Below are positions 53,961 through 64,000 of a stretch of DNA of 64,000 bases, piece after piece; the stretch's first letter is position 1; the number at the start of each line of letters is the position of its first letter. The stretch is taken from contig CM066727.1 in assembly GCA_033961575.1 (NCBI GenBank), positions 154,117,434 to 154,181,433 of the forward strand, read 5' to 3'. Both the position numbers and the translations under genes were made by a program. The notes under the pieces were generated by a model that saw only the letters and a list, made by a program, of their open reading frames with translations, was not told the origin of the DNA and did no database searches. The DNA comes from Aselliscus stoliczkanus. Taxonomy: Eukaryota > Chordata > Mammalia > Chiroptera > Hipposideridae.

Positions 53961-55830
53961 TTACTGTTTCTGTTAGAGTGAGGGTATATGAGGAAAATGG
54001 TTAGATTTTAGGCCCTCCTGAGAAGTAGAGTAGCATCCTATTTGACAGCATTGTCTGTACTGTTCCCCTTGAAGTGGGATAGGGTCCCTCTAGAAGAATC
54101 TGCTATATAAAGATTTGATTGTTAAAAGGGAGTGATTGGGAAATAAAAAGGGGGAGTTCATTGCAGGACCCTGAGGATTGAGTACTAGTTACTACATGAA
54201 ATGAAATATGGCTATTAAGTAATAAGATTGTCCAATGTTATGACCCAATAAGAATGTTTGTCCCCATAAACGATTTCTTTAAGAAGCCATTTAAAGGGAG
54301 GGGAAATGGGAATGGTCATATTGTCTTGAAAGCGATTACAGTATAACTAATACAAGACCACTAGAGACAGCTGAGAAAATGAGGTCCACATGAAGGGGCC
54401 GATGTTCTGATTCCCGGAAGTCAGGCACCGTCAGGCCCTGAGTGTGCCGTGAGGATAGATTATGAGCTCACCACTGCGTTGGAGGAGCATGGGGAGGGTT
54501 GACGTAATGGAACTAGCCATTTCTAATTTATGCCTCATGAAGGAGTGTTCTGAAGAAAACCCTTTATATCCCCAAGTATTCTGGGAAAATCTTTTGTATA
54601 TGGTTGCTGCAGAAATTTGGGCTGTCTTGCAAACAACCATGAAGGATTAAATGAAGCTTCTGCACTCAGTTTTGAAAGTAACACAAGTTTGGGGTGCAAA
54701 TATTTGAAATCAGGACTGAGCCCCTCCCTCTCCACTGTAGCTTTTTCAAAACTGGCCAGTACCTAACAATTCTAGATAGCTTGGAACTAGAGAGCTCAAG
54801 TTGAGCCATTTTATAATTTTTCTGAATTGTTAGTCGGCTTCCTTGGCCATGGATGGTTCCTCTATAGGAATTTGATCTGTTATTGCCTCTACTGGTTGGT
54901 TCTAAGAACTCCAATCTCAACAGGAATGGCACAAATGCCCCACCTAGCTGCATAATTTATATACTAACTCATAGAATGTAATCCTGCATCATTCTTCTGC
55001 TTCTTCTAAAAATGCTCTGTTTTCTTAGTTGTAGGCTAAAGCTTTTCTTCTAGCATACTTATTTTTAGTTTGTGATTAAAGTTTTGTTTCATTATATGAG
55101 CTCCAAGGCTTAAATGAGGAAGAATTTATTACCACTGCAAAATGGAATGAGCTGGAAAAGATGTCCCATGTGGTGTGAGATTAATACCATCAATACCTGT
55201 TTTTTCTGTATAATTAATATTTTCTTTCTCCATTTTTTTTTACTTCTTTTAATGACCTTGTATTTTACTTTTGCCTTTCAGCTTCCATCTATTTCTATTT
55301 CCACTTCCTTCTTTTTTCTTTCATCTTTTCACTTCCAGATCTCTGTGTTGTTCCTTGTGAACATAGGCCACTGTAACAAGTTACCTTGGAAATTGCAACT
55401 AAGTCTAACATTTGTATTCTCAAGTGCAGAGATTTAAGTTATGTATAAATTAAGTTTTCAATTGGATTAATGTCAATTATAAGGGAACTTGCTATTTAAA
55501 AATACTAGTGTATTATTGTACTATTTTGTACTGTATGGAATCTTTTGGGACATGAGTAATAACCAGTTTATCTATTATGTGAGTCTGTGTTTTCATGTAT
55601 GCATAAGATGAGATACACATTCCTCATTTTAATCACTGCAAAACCCTGTTTTCTTTCTGAGTTCTAATGTCTGATTTTTCACTTAAGATTTAGTTAGTAT
55701 CTTTCTCTAGACATCTTTATAACTTTGCTTTAGACTTTTCTTCACCTCCTTTAGGCTTATTAAGCTTGCCCTCTCTAAGCTCACCCCTGCAGTCTACCCC
55801 CTCAAACCTGGTTCTTACTTTCCTCTTTTA
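53961..55830. other. Intergenic, unique
   Basis: No exon, RNA gene or young repeat recognised. Confidence 0.5.
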
Positions 55831-55834
55831 ATAG

Positions 55835-55858
55835 GGTGTGTGTGTGTGTGTGTGTGTA
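55835..55858. repeat. (TG)n
   Basis: About 11 TG units. Confidence 0.9.
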
Positions 55859-55975
55859 TGTGTATTACATATATGTAGATAAATCCGTGTCCTTTTTGAA
55901 ATCTTTGATAAAACACAGCTTTTTCATTGTTTGTGCTTTTATGTGTGTGTGTTGTTGGGGTTTTTTTTGTTTGTT

Positions 55976-56202
55976 TTATTTTTTTATTTTTTTGAGGGCA
56001 GTGTCACTGGCCCTCATATGTGGGATCCGAACCGGGGCCGCTGGCTTCCGAAGCCAGCGCTTAACCACCACACCACTCGGCTGGCCTTTTTTGTTTTTTT
56101 TCTTTTGGAGGGCAGTGTCACTGGCCCTCATATGTGGGACCCGAACCAGGGCTGCTGGCTTCCCAAGCCAGCGCTTAACCACCGCGCCACTCAGCCGGTC
56201 CT
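55976..56202 (-). mobile_element. Two adjacent SINE-A copies, same orientation
   Basis: First about 55976-56086, second about 56087-56202, joined through T-rich sequence. GTTGTTGG flanks the pair. Confidence 0.9.
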
Positions 56203-56460
56203 CGTTGTTGGTGCTTTTAAATTGCTGTGGCCTTTTCCCTCAGTTTTGCACATACTGATCTCTTTTGGTTAATAGGAATGGAATTAGTCACAAAGAAGTG
56301 CTTGTCTCTCTAGATCTGGATTATAATTAAGGGTAAATTAGAAAGTAACATACAACTTTGGGGTTTAAACCTACAAGTTCCCTATCCTAAAAACTAATAC
56401 AAGGCCTTAGATTTTTATCCTTGTGTATCTTTTGGTGGTAAAAAGTAGTCCATAATGTAT

Positions 56461-56680
56461 ATACTTTGCTGTCAGATAAGCCTCTGTTCAAATTCCAGAT
56501 CTTGTTCTTCCTGGATGTGACCTTGGACAAAATAATCTCTTAAACCTCAACTTTCTCTTCTTAAAAAGGACGTAATACTTAATTCATAGGGCTGTTGGGG
56601 AGATTGAAAAGGATAGAGTATAAAAGTTTTATTTTGTACTTAACACACTTATTCAGTTGCTCAGTAAATTTCAGATACTA
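56461..56680 (+). mobile_element. MIR
   Basis: 'gatgtgaccttggacaaa', then 'cctcaactttctcttctta'. Confidence 0.75.
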
Positions 56681-57479
56681 TTGACTACAAGATCACTTTT
56701 ACCTGTAAACATAACTGTAAGACAGATGTAGAAACACCGCCCAGGACATGAAATCTGACCTTTGGTTTTTATCTGCAGTTACTGCTCTTGATCATATATC
56801 TTTTCTTTCTCTTCTGCTTTGACTTTTTTGTCCCTAAAACAAACCACCCATCCGTGATTGCATTTGAGTTGCTCCATATATGTGTAGCAGCATGGTCTAG
56901 AACAAAGCAGCAACATTTTGAATTGTACGTCCAATGTTATTATTTACATATTAATATTAGCATTTCTTTTCACTTTTCTTTGTAGTTTCTATTCTGCTAT
57001 ACTTGAGCTTCCTGGTCGTTTGACCTCCATAGGCCCTGCTTAGGCTGGAGGCAGAATTGCAGTTATTACAGGCCAGCTGGTACCACTGAGGTAACTTACC
57101 TAGTGATTCTGTCAAGACAATGAAATATGGTGAATAAGTGACCCTGTGGTAAGTAGTTGTGATGTTTGTTAGAGGTCCAGATGCTATTTCAACTGATCTA
57201 GAGCTTATTGTCAAATTGGATTCTGCTATCTTAATGTTCTAACTTCGCTTTGGCTGTCATCTATAATAGTTTGGTGTCATTAACCAACAGAGCTTGTGCA
57301 CAGAGACTGAAAGTACTCTGATAAATTTCCATGACTACTCAGACTCTGGATGTGTATGCATATGATACTTTTTTAGCCTACCCACATGACTTTTAGGCTG
57401 TCTTTTGTTACTCAGCTCACTGATTCTACAGAGTGGTCTGGGGTCTTTTCTTCCTTCCAAGGAAAAAAGAGAATCATGA
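56681..57479. other. Intergenic, unique
   Basis: Nothing recognised. Confidence 0.5.
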
Positions 57480-57690
57480 GCATTTACATAATACTGTTGT
57501 AAACATTTTATTAACTATTTAATCTTCACAAACCCTATGAGATATGTAGTGTTGTGTCCATTTTGCAGATGAGAACGCTAAGGCACAGGAAAGTTACATA
57601 CCTTGTCAAGGGTCACACCACTAGTGTGTCAAGCAGCTGGAGTTTATATTCAAGCCTTCTGGCTCCCTGATCCACGCTCTTCATCACATG
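57480..57690 (-). mobile_element. MIR
   Basis: 'ccattttgcagatgagaacg', 'caagggtcacaccactag'. Confidence 0.8.
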
Positions 57691-57880
57691 TTATACCACA
57701 CCTAGATTTCAGCAGATAGGGAGATGATTAGTACACGGTACTCTAAGGACTGCTTTTTTGTGATCTGCTTTTTCATTTTACAGTGCTGTTTCCTAGCCTC
57801 TTGGAGTTTCTGATGTCACATAGGGGAGAGCACTGGAATTACTGGCTTTGTTTTCCAAGCCATCCAATCTCTCAATTCTA

Positions 57881-57955
57881 TTTGGTGGGGTTGTTTTATT
57901 TTTTTGAGGGCAGTGTTACTGGCCCTTGTATGTGGGACCGAACCGGGGCCGCTGG
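57881..57955 (-). mobile_element. SINE-A, 5'-truncated in the anticodon stem
   Basis: Exact 16-bp TSD CAATCTCTCAATTCTA at 57865-57880 and 57956-57971; the head stops at CCGCTGG. Confidence 0.93.
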
Positions 57956-58084
57956 CAATCTCTCAATTCTAAAACCAAGATGGTTTGGTAGCCAGTAGAT
58001 CTGGCTCCATATTTCTTGGTTGCAGTGAAAAGTGCACTGAGCTTTGGAACCAACCTAACCTGAGTTTAAATTCCTGCCATCCAT

Positions 58085-58480
58085 CAATCCAATAAATATC
58101 CAGTAAATATCTACTGAGCTCCTAAATGTCAAATACCAGGCTTTGTACTGGGTGCTGACGATGCAGTAAACAAATTCCTTGCTCTATGGAATTTAATCAA
58201 GTGAGAGAAGACTGAAAAATATATATGCTAAGTGGTAAATGCTAAGAAGAAATATAATGCAAGGAGATAGAGACTAAAGAGAAGCACCATTTTAGAAATC
58301 TGGTTAGGGAATATCTCTGATAAGGGGACATTTGAGCAAATATTAAGTGAGGGAGTAAGTATGTAGCTAGCTGGTGAAAGTTTTCTATGCAAAAGGTACT
58401 GAGATGAGAGAGCATGATTGTCCTGTTGAAGGAACTGCAAGGAGGCCAGTGGGCCAGTGTTAAAGCAGAGTTAAGGGAGG
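58085..58480. mobile_element. L2 fragment
   Basis: 'aaataccaggctttgtact', 'gggacatttgagcaaatat', 'ggaactgcaaggaggccag'. Confidence 0.65.
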
Positions 58481-59137
58481 GAAGGAAACAAGATGACCTA
58501 GGATTGGGGGTGGTAGGGCGAGAGGATGTACCTATATCTAGGGCCTCGTAGGTCAAGGAAGAGACATGCACTATTTTCAGAGAGAGGAAACCAAGGCTGG
58601 GTGTCCTTGGCAAATGACATATGACTTCTAAGACTTCGTTTTTCCCCCATCATAAAAATGGGTAGCAAAGTTGTGAATATCAGAGACGATGTAAAAAAAT
58701 TTTTGAAAGAAAACACTTAACTCGTCAATACATATTGAGATAACTCAATACATTACTTGTGTTTTCTATACCTTTGGCAGGCTGCAGCCCGTCACGCTGT
58801 CCAAGATCCCCTGAGTGAGGATAAGGGGGATTATGTTCTTTAGGTATGGGAGTGTGGTCCAGGCGAAAGGAAAAGGATCGCTGTAGAGGAGAATTCGTTT
58901 AGTCATTGAAGCTCTGTGACTGAGGGTCTCTCCTCTTCAAAAGGCTGCAGCGGCGCTAAACTCGCTTTCCCAGGGTCCCCTGCTGCCGAGACACCGCCTC
59001 CTAAACCTGTTTGCTTAGCAAGTTTCGGTTTTGCGCCGATCGCCGCCTCTAACTCCCGTCATGCTGGTGGGCGTGGGGCCGGCACGTAGACTCCATTTCC
59101 CAGCCTGCCCCGGGAGTCGGGCAGGACGTGCAGGCGC

Positions 59138-59146
59138 CTATAAGAA
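59138..59146 (+). promoter_or_regulatory. CSRNP2: TATA box in the second CpG island
   Basis: CTATAAGAA. A start site about 30 bp downstream would be near 59168-59172. Confidence 0.5.
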
Positions 59147-59169
59147 GCAGAGCGCTGCGGCCGGACCCT

Positions 59170-59434
59170 ATTGTTAGCCGGAGCCGGGGCGGTTCTGGGC
59201 GGATGCTGCCGCGGGCGCCTGAGTTGCCGGAGCCGTCTGCCCTCCGCCGCCTGCCGGCCGGCCGACCTATCCACCCACCCTACCTCCCCGTCCTGCCGCC
59301 CTGGGAACTCCCCGACCGTCGCCGCAGTCCCGGGACTCGCGCTTCCCTCCCTCCTTCCCACCGGGCTAGGGCGGCGGCGGCAGCAGCGGGGGCGGCAGAG
59401 ACCATCACGGGAGGAGGCAGCTGCGGCGGGGCCG
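59170..59434 (+). other. CSRNP2: Predicted non-coding first exon, probably CSRNP2
   Basis: From the TATA-predicted start to a donor-like GGCCG|GTAATG. The exon is GC-rich. Open frames of up to about 190 codons cross it in two frames, but that is expected in GC-rich DNA and they match nothing I know. The CSRNP2 coding start (MDAFTGSG by memory) was not found here. Confidence 0.45.
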
Positions 59435-62371
59435 GTAATGGGCCTGGGGGTGCGGGGCGAAGGGTGCCGCCTCGTCCTTTCTCGGGATCGGCCCTCGGGC
59501 GGCTGTTGGAGGAGTGGTCAACCCAGAACCGCGCGGATAGAGGGGTCAGAAACGAGGGAGGCGCGGTCGGGAGCGGTCGGGGGGCGGGGAGCTGGGGCGC
59601 CGCCGGGAAGGAGAAGAGTAGGGAGAGGCGTGGGAGCGAGCGGACTGTGGGGGCAGCGCGGGGGAGTCCGAGGGGCGGCTTGGAAGCCGGCAGGATTGCG
59701 GATGAGGGTTGAGTTCGGAATGGAGTGGAGATGATGCAGGATGGAGGGAAGCGAAGGAAGGGGAGGGGGAATAGAGGAAAATGTGGGAGGAGTGGTTGGG
59801 AATTTGTGAGTTGCAGGCAGGAAGGGATGGGAAGGCTGGGTAGGAGCTGCAGAAGATTGGAATGAGCGGGAAGGTGTGCAGGCATCAGAAATGGGCCAGG
59901 AGCGGAAGGATTCAGCGGGGTGTCCGTTCAGGGGAACCGGTGACTTAACGTGTCCTTTCAGCTCAGGTTTCTGATGTCCCCCATTTTTCTGGTGGTGTGT
60001 CTGAAAACGAAAGCATCACTTGCCCTGGTTGCTTGCTTGATCTTTTTCACAGGCCCAAACACGCAGCTGACTGCCATCCATCCCTTTTAGTGCCATGGTC
60101 TGGATTCATCCTTTTAAAGGGGTTTAGAGTGGCATTGTGACACACAAACCGTTCTTCAAAATGAAATGTTAGAAGTTATCCTCAGGAGACACAGTGTCCC
60201 CTTGTCCTACAGTTTTCAGTTCAAGGTAAATCCATAGCTGATTCAGATTTCCCTTTTCTTGACTGACTTCACATCTTGCAAATCTCCAAAGCCAGGAGGA
60301 TGTTGGTGTGTGCCAGTGTTATAAATGACTGGGTATCCTGGAGAGTTAATGGTCCCTGCAGCATCATGTTCCAGTTCTCCCACAAAGATCTTGTGTCCTC
60401 CATATGCTGGTAGCTTAGACATGGAAAGCCAAATTCTAACCTCGTGCCAGTGAATGGGTAAAAACCAGGGAGCGAGGATTGGAGGGGGACTTCCTTATGA
60501 TACCTAGTTTCAACAGGATGTTTTTGCTTGTGCCTTAAAAGTTCATGATCCTGGTAATCACAAGGACACATAGATCCACGAAATTCATAATATTTGAGAA
60601 TCAACCACAATCTAGTGTAAAAGGAGAAACAAAGACAGGTCACACTTAGCAACAAGCCTTCCTTCCTCCAACCCAGCCACAGATGGTAGCCCTGACCCTC
60701 TTATTAGAGATTTTGGTCCCTTGACCTTTAGAAGAAGATTGGGTTCCGGGTAAGTGGAGAAGTTTTCTCCTGTGAGAAGTACCTGTCTTATTATTTTGGA
60801 CTCATTTAAGAGAGACGGCTTTTATTACCTAAACATAAAATGCACATATGCTGTACATCTACTTTATTTGATGCTAGCCTAATATCTTCTACATACTGTG
60901 GATCTGAATTATTTCACATACCTTTGGGAAATGTACAGTGAAAACACTGGAGAAAAGATCATAGGTATGTAGCCAGAAAGTGTCTGCTGACCTTTCATTT
61001 TACTGGCATTTAAAAACTTGAAGAGAGGTTTGCATTATTTTCTTTAAAAGCATTTGTTGTTTGAGGTGCTCACTTTGACAGTTAACTCTCAGTTATGACC
61101 TGCATTGCCAGCCTCATCTTGATTATTTCTGTATGGGTTTAAGTGCTGGGAGTACAAGTGTTTCTCCTGAACACACACATTGATCCTTCGCCAATGAATG
61201 AAGAGTTGAAAGAGGTAGGAATGACTAGTTTCTAATTGTGGTTTGAAAGGAGGTTAATTTGATAGATTGGAAAGTGTGGAACCTATTCTAGTTGTGGCTG
61301 TTGCAAAACAAGATCTCAGGCCTCTGTGGAAGTGGGTGGGAGGTTTGTTCTTGGTGCCCAGTGAGTATCTTTATCTAACAAGTCAGGTTCACACCAGAGA
61401 GTTGGACAAGGAGAGCTGGGTTGAAATTTAAACTTATATTGGTTGTCGACAAAATCGATGGATTTTTTTTTTTTTTTTTAAATAATGGGGTTAATTTCAG
61501 ACAAAGTGATGCTAATAGGTCCTGAGTAGAGTGAAGAGAGCTAGGTCAATATGGACATTATTTACACATATAGCCGTAGATTATTTTCAGGCTTTTTAAG
61601 GAAAAATATTTCTCCTAAGTTTTGCATCTTCTTTTCTTTGTCTTCTTTACCTACTTGCTACCATTGCCCAGAAAATACTATTCCAGAAGTGAAAGGAGGT
61701 GAGACATAGACAGAAGGGCGAAAGAGAATGGAACAAGCAGCCAGCAATCCTGGCTGCACCAGCATGCACAAAAATTAACCTAAGAGAAGTGATAACTCTG
61801 AGGGCAACTGGGTGAAGACAGTGGAGAATTTTGATAATAAAGATGGTTTGGGACAGGATTCAATCTCATGTAGGGCTTAAAGAGAAATATTCAAAGGGAA
61901 CCCACACTACCAGAAGCAGAGGACACCCAGAAGTGCACATTCGCTTGCAGTCATAAACCCCTGAGGGCTTCCAGGCTGAGGAAAGGGCCACTTGCCTAGT
62001 AGCAGCACCAGCTGGATCTCAATTAAAACTGAAGCTGGACTTAAGAAGCCCTTTCTGAGAAAGCAGATTTTCAGTTCAGTCTTCATTTTCATGTGGTTGA
62101 TAAGGAAACTAAAATAAGGAGGAAAAATTAAATTCAATGGTCAACATTATTCTCTCTTTTTATCCCACCCACATAAGTACTCATTTGCAAAGCCCCTCCC
62201 CTCCCAATAGAATGGAATGAAAACTTTGTTAGTTAATAACCTTTAAACCCATCTGAAATCTTAACCTATAAGAAGTCCTTGGTAGGCCGGCCGAATGGCG
62301 TGGTGGTTAAGCGCTGGCTTAGGAAGCCAGCGGCCCCGGTTCGGATCCCACATATGAGGGCCAGTGACACT

Positions 62372-62402
<31 letters not shown>

Positions 62403-64000
62403 GTCCTTGGCGCGCTCTCTTCTTACCATGTCCTAAGAATGTGACCTCTGACGGCAAGATCAGTAACCTGAAGAATAGAATTGATACTTTGGGCTCCTTT
62501 TTTCATTTAATTACAATTCTTATTAAAGACTTGATTATCTTTTTCCTCCCTGGCCAAATTTATTTCAGGAATTCGCTTGTCTGAGACCTATATGGCTGAG
62601 GTTTCTTAGTTGTATCTGGTGACTTAAAGGCAGAATTTTGATGAGATTTGGATGGATAGATTTGGAAATATCCTCTCTAAAGTACTTACTAGGTCTGGTT
62701 GACAATGTAGAGCTTATCCAAGAGCAGGCAAATTGCTTCCATGAGACATTCCAGGAAAACAGCTCTGTAGCAGGCATCTCTTGACACCACAGTATATTCT
62801 GGGTAGCTGCTCTGCAGTAATGCAGCCCTGTCTTTCTGGGCAGTGCTGTTATTCCTGCTGCATAATTAGCAACTAGTGAGATCATAGTCTGGGGAGATTC
62901 TGGCATTGCTGAGGCAAAGCAGGGAGGCTTCGCAACATCACATGTAGCCGTGGCTCTGACTGCCCTTCTGTGGAGCAGATTGAGATCCTTTGGAACTTAA
63001 GTCCAAAGATGAAGGAGGAGAAAGATTTGTATCCCAGACTCCCAGGTTGTGTGACTGTTGAAGACACTACCTGCCACATTGATGTAAACAGTAAATTGTC
63101 ACTTGTTTTGCTACTTGTTTTCCCCTTGCTGGTTTCTCTACGGAGGGCGAAGGTGGGAAGCTCAGTTTTCCTTGCACAGAGGACGATGACAGACCAGCAG
63201 AGCCCTATTTTTATATAGGAGCAGTATGAGATTGGGAAAGATGCTGGGTTTTGAAGCCAGTGCAGACTCTAATCTTCAGTCCATTCTTTAGAACCAAATT
63301 TGACCTTTTTAGGAGCCTGGTGAGACACTTTACACTTGTGAAGATCTGGGTAAAGCATTTCCCTGGTTGCCTATGTACTTTTAAGTTGAGAGCCTAGAGC
63401 ACTACTTGCCAAAGTGTCTTCCAAGGAGCATTTGCCTCCTAAAATACTCTGTGGAAAACAAAGGGTTCCATCATCAGGTGTGTGAAACACTGTTTACTGT
63501 TGTCTCCTACCCTTCACCGTGCTTGCTCATTAGCATGTTAAAAGCCTGTAAGAGTTCCTCCCATAAGCAGTTCTCTAAACTATTTTGACACTGAGGCCCT
63601 ATTTCCCTGTAAAAGATATGTCCATGGAATTGGTTTATTTCATATATACATTTTGGGAAATGCCAGGCTATATCTTCACTAGGAAAAATAATTGGATCTA
63701 GTCCAGGTTTAGGCACAGCCTAAGTCAGCCTTTGATCTCCAGTCCCTCCCACTGGCTCCTTGGAGAGCTCTCCTGTGTGATCAGGAGAGCAGCTACTGTT
63801 ATCCCCCAGCTAATGAAGCCTAGAGCCCAGCTGGCTTGGAACAAAAGGCCCTCACCTTCATTCGGTTGGGAAAGGTGCTGCAGTTATTCTCATTATTCGA
63901 AGAGTGACAGACTGGATGGGGCTGAAGGGAAACAAAAGTAGGAGAATGTTGGCTGGAATCAGTAGAGAAATGACCTAATCTCAAGAAACCAGACATCAGT
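59435..64000 (+). other. CSRNP2: Probable intron 1 of CSRNP2
   Basis: Mostly unique AT-balanced sequence with one SINE-A (62283-62400) and a 17-T run near 61461. No coding exon was recognised on either strand. Confidence 0.45.
62283..62400 (+). mobile_element. SINE-A
   Basis: TSD AAGTCCTTGG. Its anticodon-like loop reads TTAGGAA instead of TTGGGAA. Confidence 0.92.

Larger units (their letters stand above)
58900..59720 (+). promoter_or_regulatory. CSRNP2: CpG-island promoter of downstream gene, probably CSRNP2
   Basis: Dense CpG region with GC boxes, an ATTTCCCAGC motif at 59095 resembling the ZNF143-type promoter element, and a TATA box. Human gene order places CSRNP2 in the same direction within about 10 kb after TFCP2. 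The identity is inferred from synteny alone. Confidence 0.65.

Noticed and set aside
59128..59885. Frames of 187-201 codons in both directions over the CpG island
   Set aside because: GC-rich DNA has few stops; the peptides are Arg/Gly/Pro/Ala-rich without domains, and the region looks like promoter, exon 1 and intron start.
1..64000. CRISPR arrays, operons, integrated viruses or bacterial-type systems
   Set aside because: Composition, spliced genes and repeats are those of a mammalian genome; the regular repeats are SINEs and microsatellites.

Overview
This window is nuclear DNA from a placental mammal. It shows long introns with GT/AG borders, CpG-island promoters, L1, L2, MIR and Tigger remnants, and very many young tRNA-derived SINEs. 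Their heads start GGCCGGCCGAGTGGC and the longer forms end in AATAAAATCTT plus poly(A). I know this look from bat SINEs, so a bat is my best guess, perhaps a rhinolophoid (horseshoe or leaf-nosed type). That placement is inference from memory of repeat style, not from a search.

The main gene is TFCP2 (LSF/CP2/LBP-1c) on the + strand. All 15 coding exons are present: exon 1 has its ATG at 3915 inside a CpG-island promoter region, intron 1 is about 28 kb, exon 2 is at 32119, and the last coding exon ends with the stop at 50985-50987. The spliced exons give an uninterrupted 502-codon frame. Residue numbers known for the human protein (S291, S309, T329, Q234, K236) land on the expected residues. 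The 3' UTR runs from 50988, probably to about 52.9 kb, and carries a MIR and an antisense SINE.

Downstream, a second CpG island at about 58.9-59.7 kb has a TATA box and a likely non-coding first exon of the next + strand gene. From human gene order (TFCP2 then CSRNP2, same direction) this is probably CSRNP2. No CSRNP2 coding sequence was found before the window ends, so 59.4-64 kb is read as its first intron. The first 2.9 kb is intergenic.

Almost everything else is mobile DNA. About 40 young SINEs were placed, most with visible target-site duplications (TSDs). They fall into four related forms, named here A (about 100 bp), B (about 400-450 bp), C (about 400-600 bp, composite) and D (about 140 bp). 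A looks like a B whose body was replaced by poly(A), and D looks like a similarly shortened C. Several are nested, and some form inverted pairs next to or around TFCP2 exons. A (TG)n run in intron 10 and an (AC)n run in intron 11 are complementary across exon 11. I saw no new protein-coding system; the most interesting material is the SINE structure and its possible effect on TFCP2 RNA processing.
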